Part shown: in pieces, positions 24,941 through 31,024 of the stretch
How positions within the stretch are numbered: position 1 is the first letter of the stretch
Layout: each line of letters begins with the position of its first letter
Program-made: the position numbers and the translations under genes
Origin: Saccoglossus kowalevskii
Taxonomy: Eukaryota > Hemichordata > Enteropneusta > Harrimaniidae
Direction: 5' to 3'
NCBI RefSeq assembly: GCF_000003605.2
Contig: NW_003150015.1
Span: forward strand, 1-31,024
Length of the DNA: 31,024 bases
The notes under the pieces: model-generated
Told to the model about the DNA's origin: nothing
Database searches by the model: none
The model's input: only the letters and a program-made list of their open reading frames with translations

Positions 24941-25697
24941 TTGATGTGTGATTCCCAGTTAACGTGACACTGCACTGTTCTAACTTGATGTGTGATTCCA
25001 AGCTAACGTGACACTGTCCAGTTCTAACTTGATGTGTGATTCCCAGCTAACGTGACACTGTCCTGTTCTAACTTGATGTGTGATTCCCAGTTAACGTGAC
25101 ACTGTCCTGTTCTAACTTGATGTGTGATTCCCAGTTAACGTGACACTGTCCTGTTCTAACTTGATGTGTGATTCCCAGTTAACGTGACACTGCACTGTTC
25201 TAACTTGATGTGTGATTCCAAGCTAACGTGACACTGTCCAGTTCTAATTTGATGTGTGATTCCCAGCTAACGTGACACTGTCCTGTTCTAACTTGATGTG
25301 TGAATCTCAGTTAACGTGACACTGTCCTGTTCTAACTTGATGTGTGATTCCCAGTTAATGTGACACTGTCCTATTCTAACTTGATGTATGATTCCCAGTT
25401 AACATGACACTGTCCTGTTCTAACTTGATGTATAATTTCCTGTTAACGTGACACTGTCCTATTCTAACTTGATGTGTGATTCCCAGTTAACGTGACACTG
25501 TCCTGTTCTAACTTGATGTGTGATTCCCAGTTAACGTGACACGGTCCTGTTCTAACTTGATGTGTGATTCCCAGATAACGTCACACTGTACTGTTCTAAC
25601 TTGATGTGTGATTCCAAGCTAACGTGAGGCTGACCTGACTGTCCTGTTCTAACTTGATGTGTGATTCCCAGTTAACGTGACACTGTATTATTCAAAC
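24941..25697. repeat. X-Y tract and second copy of 22828-23364
   Basis: Order: X Y S R R X Y S (AATCTCAG) Z (TAACATG) (GTATAATTTCC) R L M N O. Units from 25161 to 25697 match 22828-23364 one for one at an offset of 2333 bp, including the private AATCTCAG (22960 and 25293), TAACATG (23048 and 25381) and GTATTATTCAAAC in O (23321 and 25654). I saw no mismatch in this 537-bp pair. Confidence 0.9.
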
Positions 25698-26949
25698 TTG
25701 ATGTGTGATTCCCAGTTAACGTGACACTGTCCTGTTATAATTTGATGTGTGATTCCCAGTTAACGTGAGACTGTCCTATTCTAATTTGATGTGTGATTCC
25801 CAGTTAACGTGAGACTGTCCTGACTGTCCTGTTCTAACTTGATGTGTGATTCCCAGTTAACGTGACACTGTTCTGTTCTAACTTGATGTGTGATTTCTCA
25901 GTTGACGTGACACTGTCCTGTTCTAATTTGATGTGTGATCCCCAGTTAACGTGAGACTGTCTTGACTGTTCTGTCCTAACTTGATGTGTGATTCCCAGTT
26001 AACCTGACACTGTCCTGTTCTAACTTGATGTGTGATTCCCAGTTAACGTGACACTGTCCTGTTCTAACTTGATGTGTGATTCCCAGTTAACGTGACACTG
26101 CACTGTTCTAACTTGATGTGTGATTTCCAAGCTAACGTGACACTGTCCAGTTCTAACTTGATGTGTGATTCCCAGCTAACGTGACACTGTCCTGTTCTAA
26201 CTTGATGTGTGATTCTCAGTTAACGTGACACTGTCCTGTTCTAACTTGATGTGTGATTCCCAGTTAATGTGAAACTGTCCTATTCTAACTTGATGTATGA
26301 TTCCCAGTTAACATGACACTGTCCTGTTCTAACTTGATGTATAATTTCCTGTTAACGTGACACTGTCCTATTCTAACTTGATGTGTGATTCCCAGTTAAC
26401 GTGACACTGTCCTGTTCTGACTTGATGTGTGATTCCCTGTTAACGTGACACTGTCCTATTCTAACTTGATGTGTGATTCCCAGCTAACGTGACACTGTCC
26501 TGTTCTAATTTGATGTGTGATTCCCTGTTAACGTGACACTGTTCTATTCTAATTTGATGTGTGATTCCCAGCTAACGTGACACTGTCCTGTTCTAATTTG
26601 ATGTGTGATTCCCTGTTAACGTGACACTGTCCTATTCTAACTTGATGTGTGATTCCCAATTAATGTGACACTGTACTGTTCTAATTTGATGTGTGATTCC
26701 CAGTTAACGTGACACTGTCCTATTCTAACTTGATGTGTGATTCCCTGTTAACGTGACACTGTTCTGTTCTAACTTGATCTGTGATTCCCAGCTAACGTGA
26801 CACTGTCCTGTTCTAACTTGATGCGTGATTCACTGTTAACGTGACACTGTCCTATTCTAATTTGATGTGTGATTCCCTGTTAACGTGACACTATCCTGTT
26901 CTAACTTGATGTGTGATTCCCAGTTAACGTGACACTATCCTGTTCTAAA
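25698..26949. repeat. Most diverged stretch of the array
   Basis: Order: R P K R (45-bp unit with TTTCTCAGTTGACG) (diverged 53-mer) R R X (45-bp Y, TTTCCAAGC) S (TTCTCAG) Z (TAACATG) (GTATAATTTCC) R b S d S b (CAATTAATG) R D S(GATCTG) (GATGCGTGATTCACTG) b R. It holds two of the four 45-bp units (25883 and 26113) and the most altered 53-mer (25928, with GATCCCC, GTCTTGACTGTT and CTGTCCTAAC). Other single changes are AACCTG at 25981, GAAACTG at 26246 and CTGAC at 26378. The units from 26158 to 26377 echo 25249-25468, but with extra substitutions. Confidence 0.87.
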
Positions 26950-28444
26950 TTGATGTGTCATTCCCTGTTAACGTGACACTGTCCTATTCTAACTTGATGT
27001 GTGATTCCCAGCTAACGTGGCACTGTCCTGTTCTAACTGGATGTGTGATTCCCAGCTAACGTGACACTGTCCTGTTCTAACTTGATGTGTGATTCCCACC
27101 TGACGTGACACTGTCCTGTTCTAACTTTATGTGTGATTCCCAGTTAACGTGACACTGTCCTGTTCTAACTGGATGTGTGATTCCAAGCTAACGTGAGACT
27201 GTCCTGTTCTAACTTGATGTGTGATTCCCATGTAACGTGACACTATCTTGTTCTAACTTGATGTGTGATTCCCAGTTAACGTGACACTGTCGTGTTCTAA
27301 CTTGATGTGTGATTCCCAGCTAACGTGACACTGTCCTGTTCTAACTTGATATGTGATTCCCTGTTAACGTGACACTGTTCTATTCTAACTTGATGTGTGA
27401 TTCCCAGTTAACGTGACACTGTCCTGTTCTAACTTGATGTGTGATTCCCAGCTAACGTGACACTGTCCTGTTCTAACTTGATGTATAATTCCCAGCTAAC
27501 GTGACACTATCCTGTTCTAACTTGATGTGTGATTCCCAGTTAACGTGACACTGTCCTGTTCTAACTGGATGTGTGATTCCCAGCTAACGTGAGACTGTCC
27601 TGTTCTAACTTGATGTGTGATTCCCATGTAACGTGACACTATCTTGTTCTAACTTGATGTGTGATTCCCAGTTAACGTGACACTGTCGTGTTCTAACTTG
27701 ATGTGTGATTCCCAGCTAACGTGACACTGTCCTGTTCTAACTTGATATGTGATTCCCTGTTAACGTGACACTGTTCTATTCTAACTTGATGTGTGATTCC
27801 CAGTTAACGTGACACTGTCCTGTTCTAACTTGATGTGTGATTCCCAGCTAACGTGACACTGTCCTGTTCTAACTTGATGTATAATTCCCAGCTAACGTGA
27901 GACTGTCCTATTCTAACTTGATGTGTGATTCCCAGCTAACGTGACACTGTCCTGTTCTAACTTGATGTGTGATTCCCTGTTAGCGTGACACTGTCCTATT
28001 CTAATTTGATGTGTGATTCCCAGCTAACGTGACACTGTCCTGTTCTAACTTGATGTGTGATTCCCTGTTAGCGTGACACTGTCCTATTCTAACTTGATGT
28101 GTGATTCCCAGCTAACGTGACACTGTCCTGTTCTAACTTGATGTGTGATTCCCAGTTAATGTGACACTATCCTGTTCTAACTTGATGTGTGATTCCCAGT
28201 TAACGTGACACTGTCCTGTTCTAACTTGATGTGTGATTCCCAGCTAACGTGACACTGTCCTGTTCTAATTTGATGTGTGATTCCCAGCTAACGTGACACT
28301 GTCCTGTTCTAACTTGATGTGTGATTCCCGCTAACGTGACACTGTCCTGTTCTAACTTGATGCGTGATTCCCAGTTAACGTGACACTATCCTGTTCTAAC
28401 TTGATGTGTGATTTCCAGCTAACGTGACACTGTCCTGTTCTAAC
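26950..28444. repeat. j-led block with A-B tracts and terminal S/G units
   Basis: Order: j S f g R T A B S D R S (GTATAATTCCCAG) R T A B S D R S (GTATAATTCCCAG) S G S G S H R S S (43-bp unit) (GATGCGTG) S. It resembles the openings at 7810, 11508, 13092 and 16613. Single changes are GTGGCAC at 26994 and TTTATG in the R at 27126. The unit at 28314 lacks the A of CCAGC (CCCGCTAAC) and is 43 bp. A 396-bp internal duplication is listed separately. Confidence 0.88.
27170..27917. repeat. 396-bp nine-unit tandem duplication
   Basis: T A B S D R S (GTATAATTCCCAG) R at 27170-27565 is followed by the same series from 27566 to 27917, without the final R. Both A units (27214 and 27610) carry CCATGTAACG, seen nowhere else in the window, and both T units begin TGGATG. 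Differences are few: CCAAGC versus CCCAGC in T, and GAGACTGTCCTATTC in the last unit of the second copy. Confidence 0.92.
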
Positions 28445-29157
28445 TTGATGTGTGATTCCCAGTTAACGTGACACTGTCCTGTTCTAACTGGATGTGTGAT
28501 TCCCAGCTAACGTGACACTGTCCTGTTCTAACTTGATGTATGATTCCCACCTGACGTGACACTGTCCTGTTCTAACTTGATATGTGATTCCCAGTTAACG
28601 TGACACTATCCTGTTCTAAATTGATGTGTGATTCCCTGTTAACGTGACACCATCCTATTCTAACTTGATGTGTGATTCCCAGTTAACGTGACACTGTCCT
28701 ATTCTAACTTGATGTGTGATTCCCAGTTAATATGACACTGTGCTGTTCTAATTTGATGTGTGATTCCCATTTAACGTGACACTGTCCTGTTCTAACTTGA
28801 TGTGTGATTCCCAGCTAACGTGACACTTTCCTGTTCTAATTTGATGTGTGATTCCCAGCTAACGTGACACTGTCCTGTTCTAATTTGATGTGTGATTCCC
28901 AGTTAACGTGAGACTGTCCTGACTGTCCTGTTCTAACTTGATGTGTGATTCCCAGCTAACGTGACACTGTCCTGTTCTAACTTGATATGTGATTCCCTGT
29001 TAACGTGACACTGTTCTGTTCTAACTTGATGTGTGATTCCCAATTAACGTGACACTGTCCTGTTCTAACTTGATGTGTGATTCCCAGCTAACGTGACACT
29101 GTCCTGTTCTAACTTGATGTGTGATTTCCTGTTAGCGTGACACTGTCCTATTCTAAC
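28445..29157. repeat. 713-bp segment, copy of 5151-5863
   Basis: Order: R f g (GATATG unit) (CACCATCC unit) R e I J S K S D C S G, unit for unit as at 5151-5863, offset 23,294 bp. The first half also matches 21578-21885, but the I that follows e (28753) is found only at 5459, so the 5-kb segment is the closer relative. From I onward it equally resembles 18761-19165, so a switch of template could lie anywhere in that shared stretch. Confidence 0.9.
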
Positions 29158-29976
29158 TTGATGTGTGATTCCCAGCTAACGTGACACTGTCCTGTTCTAA
29201 CTTGATGTGTGATTCCCAGTTAATGTGACACTATCCTGTTCTAACTTGATGTGTGATTCCCAGCTAACGTGACACTTTCCTGTTCTAATTTGATGTGTGA
29301 TTCCCAGCTAACGTGACACTGTCCTGTTCTAATTTGATGTGTGATTCCCAGTTAACGTGAGACTGTCCTGACTGTCCTGTTCTAACTTGATGTGTGATTC
29401 CCAGTTAGCGTGACACGGTCCTGTTCTAACTTGATGTGTGATTCCCAGATAACGTCACACTGTACTGTTCTAACTTGATGTGTGATTCCAAGCTAACGTG
29501 AGGCTGACCTGACTGTCCTGTTCTAACTTGATGTGTGATTCCCAGTTAACGTAACACTGTGTTATTCAAACATGATGTGTGGTTCCCAGTTAACGTGACA
29601 CTGTCCTGTTCTAATTTGATGTGTGATTCCCAGTTAACGTGAGACTGTCCTATTCTAATTTGATGTGTGATTCCCAGATAACGTGAGACTGTCCTGACTG
29701 TCCTGTTCTAACTTGATGTGTGATTCCCAGTTAACGTGACACTGTCCTGTTCTAACTTGATGTGTGATTCCCAGTTAATGTGACACTGTCCTGTTCTAAC
29801 TTGGTGTGTGATTCCCAGTTAACGTGACACTGCACTGTTCTAACTTGATGGGTGATTCCAAGCTAACGTGACACTGTCCAGTTCTAACTTGATGTGTGAT
29901 TCCCAGCTAACGTGACACTGTCCTGTTCTAACTTGATGTGTGATTCCCAGTTAACGTGACACTGTCCTGTTCTAAC
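29158..29976. repeat. 819-bp segment, copy III of the 19166/23365 segment
   Basis: Order: S H J S K L M N O R P Q R (AGTTAATG) X Y S R. It carries ATGATGTGTGGTTCCC at 29572 (also at 19580 and 23779), GTAACACTG at 29528 and GATGGGTG at 29845 (both shared with copy II only). Offsets are 5793 bp from copy II and 9992 bp from copy I. It stops exactly where Z would follow in the other two copies. Confidence 0.92.
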
Positions 29977-30019
29977 TGATGTATGGATTTCCTGTAACGT
30001 GACACTGTCCTATTCTAAC
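29977..30019. repeat. Damaged 43-bp unit at a segment junction
   Basis: A W-like unit with three single-base length changes: one T is lost at the front (CTAACTGATG), one G is gained (GTATGGATTT) and one T is lost (CCTGTAACG). The net length is 43 bp. To its left the array follows the 23365 segment; to its right it follows the 6974 segment, where W is the preceding unit. No other unit in the window has more than one indel. It is either a repaired breakpoint or a sequence or assembly error. Confidence 0.85.
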
Positions 30020-30547
30020 TTGATGTTTGATTCCCAGCTAACGTGACACTGCCCTGTTCTAATTTGATGTGTGATTCCCTGTTAACGTGACACTGTTCTA
30101 TTCTAATTTGATGTGTGATTCCCAGCTAACGTGACACTGTCCTGTTCTAACTTGATGTGTGATTCCCAGTTAACGTGACACTGTCCTGTTCTAACTTGAT
30201 GTGTGATTCCCAGTTAACGTGACACTGCACTGTTCTAAATTGATGTGTGATTCCAAGCTAACGTGACACTGTCCTGTTCTAACTTGATGTGTGATTCCCA
30301 GTTAACGTGACACTGTCCTGTTCTAACTTGATATGTGATTCCCAGTTAATGTGACACTGTCCTATTCTAACTTGATGTATGATTTCCTGTTAACGTGACA
30401 CTGTCCTATTCTAACTTGATGTGTGATTCCCAGTTAACGTGACACTGTCCTGTTCTACCTTGATGTGTGATTCCCTGTTAACGTCACACTGTCCTATTCT
30501 AACTTGATGTGTGATTCCAAGCTAACGTGACACTGTCCAGTTCTAAC
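30020..30547. repeat. 528-bp segment, copy of 6974-7501
   Basis: Order: c d S R X (Y-like) R Z W V U Y, the same twelve units as 6974-7501, offset 23,046 bp, with no mismatch noticed. The c unit has the GATGTTTGATT form that follows W in the 220-bp duplication at 6666-7105. That fits with the damaged unit just before it being a remnant of W. Confidence 0.9.
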
Positions 30548-30855
30548 TTGATGTGTGATTCCCAGTTAACGTGACACTGTCCTATTCTAACTTGATGTAT
30601 GATTTCCTGTTAACGTGACACTGTCCTATTCTAACTTGATGTGTGATTCCCAGTTAACGTGACACTGTCCTGTTCTACCTTGATGTGTGATTCCCTGTTA
30701 ACGTCACACTGTCCTATTCTAACTTGATGTGTGATTCCAAGCTAACGTGACACTGTCCAGTTCTAACTTGATGTGTGATTCCCAGTTAACGTGACACTGT
30801 CCTATTCTAACTTGATGTATGATTTCCTGTTAACGTGACACTGTCCTATTCTAAC
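30416..30855. repeat. 220-bp five-unit tandem duplication (V U Y R W)
   Basis: V-U-Y-R(CCTATTC)-W at 30416-30635 is repeated at 30636-30855 with no visible difference. After the second copy the array continues c d S(GTCCAG), the order seen once at 6534-6885. The extra set is therefore a local addition in this copy, of the same length as the 220-bp duplication at 6666-7105 but with a different starting unit. Confidence 0.92.
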
Positions 30856-30987
30856 TTGATGTTTGATTCCCAGCTAACGTGACACTGCCCTGTTCTAATT
30901 TGATGTGTGATTCCCTGTTAACGTGACACTGTTCTATTCTAATTTGATGTGTGATTCCCAGCTAACGTGACACTGTCCAGTTCTAAC

Positions 30988-31024
30988 TTGATGTGTGATT
31001 CCCAGTTAACGTGACACTGTGATG
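30988..31024. repeat. Truncated last unit with an unusual end
   Basis: The final 37 bp begin as an ordinary R unit, but the last bases read CACTGTGATG where R has CACTGTCCTG. O-type units start CACTGTGTT and e-type units CACTGTGCT; none other has GTGATG. With only four deviating bases this could be a new variant, the first bases beyond the array, or low-quality end sequence. Confidence 0.7.

Larger units (their letters stand above)
1..31024. repeat. Tandem satellite array of a 44-bp unit filling the window
   Basis: Unit landmarks (unit positions): TTGATG 1-6, ATTCCC 11-16, AG[T/C]TAAC 17-23, ACGTG 22-26, GACACTGTC 26-34, TTCTAAC 38-44; about 43% GC and T-rich on this strand. All 695 full units lie in one orientation with no interruption. 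Codes used below: R AGTTAACGTGAC; S AGCTAACGTGAC; A CTATCTTG; B TGTCGTG; D GATATG+CCCTGTTAAC; E AGATAACGTGAC; F GATGAATAATTCCCGG; G GATTTCCTGTTAGCG; H AGTTAATG+CTATCC; I CCATTTAACG; J CTTTCC; K 53 bp AGTTAACGTGAG; L TTAGCG+ACACGG; M GATAACGTCAC; N 53 bp GAGGCTGACC; O TATTCAAAC; P GAGACTGTCCTATTC; Q 53 bp AGATAACGTGAG; T AGCTAACGTGAG; C CCAATTAACG; X TGCACTG; Y CCAAGC+GTCCAG; Z AGTTAATG+CCTATTC; W GTATGATTTCC; V ends CTACC; U CCCTGTTAACGTCAC; b CCCTGTTAAC+CCTATTC; c GCCCTG; d CCCTGTTAAC+TTCTATTC; e GTGCTG; f TGGATG; g CCACCTGACG; j GTGTCATTCCC. Confidence 0.98.

Noticed and set aside
1-31024. CRISPR array
   Set aside because: Repeats are directly adjacent with no unique spacers; variation is scattered substitution inside the unit, and there are no cas genes.
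1-31024. Protein-coding tandem repeat
   Set aside because: In the + strand unit, TGA at 2, 9 and 25 and TAA at 20 and 41 stop all three frames. On the - strand, TAG/TAA in GTTAG and GTTAAC stops each frame about once per three units. Both 44 and 53 are 2 modulo 3, so frames rotate and no long frame survives.
1-31024. Plasmid iterons or a prokaryotic replication origin
   Set aside because: Iteron arrays are a few to tens of copies next to a rep gene; 695 units with nested higher-order repeats and no gene do not fit.
1-31024. Alpha satellite or other centromere DNA with a CENP-B box
   Set aside because: The monomer is 44 bp, not about 171 bp, and the consensus lacks TTCG and the CGGG half of the box. 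A centromeric role cannot be excluded, but nothing in the sequence supports it.
1-31024. Telomeric or simple microsatellite repeat
   Set aside because: The unit is a complex 44-mer without TTAGGG-like or other short-period structure.
1-31024. Glucocorticoid/androgen receptor elements based on TGTTCT in each unit
   Set aside because: Only one half-site (TGTTCT) is present; the base triplet spacing and partner half-site expected upstream do not match.
1-31024. Hairpin-forming RNA genes or terminators from AGTTA/TAACT pairing
   Set aside because: The arms are five bases or fewer, unequally spaced and disrupted in S-type units (AGCTA); there is no T-run or conserved stem.

Overview
The whole window is one uninterrupted tandem-repeat array: a satellite built from a 44-bp unit, read head-to-tail on the + strand from base 1 to the last base. 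Cutting by eye at each TTGATG gives 695 complete units: 644 of 44 bp, 45 of 53 bp (the 44-mer plus a 9-bp internal duplication), four of 45 bp and two of 43 bp, plus a 37-bp piece at the right edge. These lengths add up exactly to 31,024. I see no gene, RNA gene, transposon, CRISPR array or unique DNA. Every forward reading frame meets a stop inside each unit, and every reverse frame meets one about every 132 bp.

The organism is almost certainly a eukaryote. Tens of kilobases of pure satellite with nested higher-order structure do not occur in prokaryotes. The single CpG of the consensus unit (positions 23-24, in AACGTG) is often TpG and occasionally CpA, which suggests a CpG-methylating genome such as a vertebrate or plant. 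I do not recognise the monomer and cannot name a species or chromosomal position.

The monomers are not a random mix. About 30 diagnostic variants (coded in the first feature) occur in fixed orders, forming higher-order repeats (HORs). Layout: 1-2870 holds three tandem copies of a 24-unit, 1083-bp HOR, the second and third rearranged. 2871-4129 holds two copies of a 14-unit, 625-bp HOR. 4130-7809 is a different family (X-Y-S-R-Z-W-V-U-Y modules) with local 220-bp duplications. 7810-16612 is a super-repeat: a ~3.6-kb block, a 1.6-kb short version, then the ~3.5-kb block again. 16613-19165 returns to the first two HOR types. 19166-31024 is a mosaic of copies of segments found elsewhere: 20557-21885 repeats 4130-5458; 23365-24940 repeats 19166-20741; 25161-25697 repeats 22828-23364; 28445-29157 repeats 5151-5863; 29158-29976 repeats the 23.4-kb segment; 30020-30547 repeats 6974-7501. 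One structurally damaged 43-bp unit (29977-30019) sits exactly at one of these junctions.

No genes act together here. What the sequence records is a history of unequal exchange and segmental copying, which can be partly ordered from private variants shared between copies.
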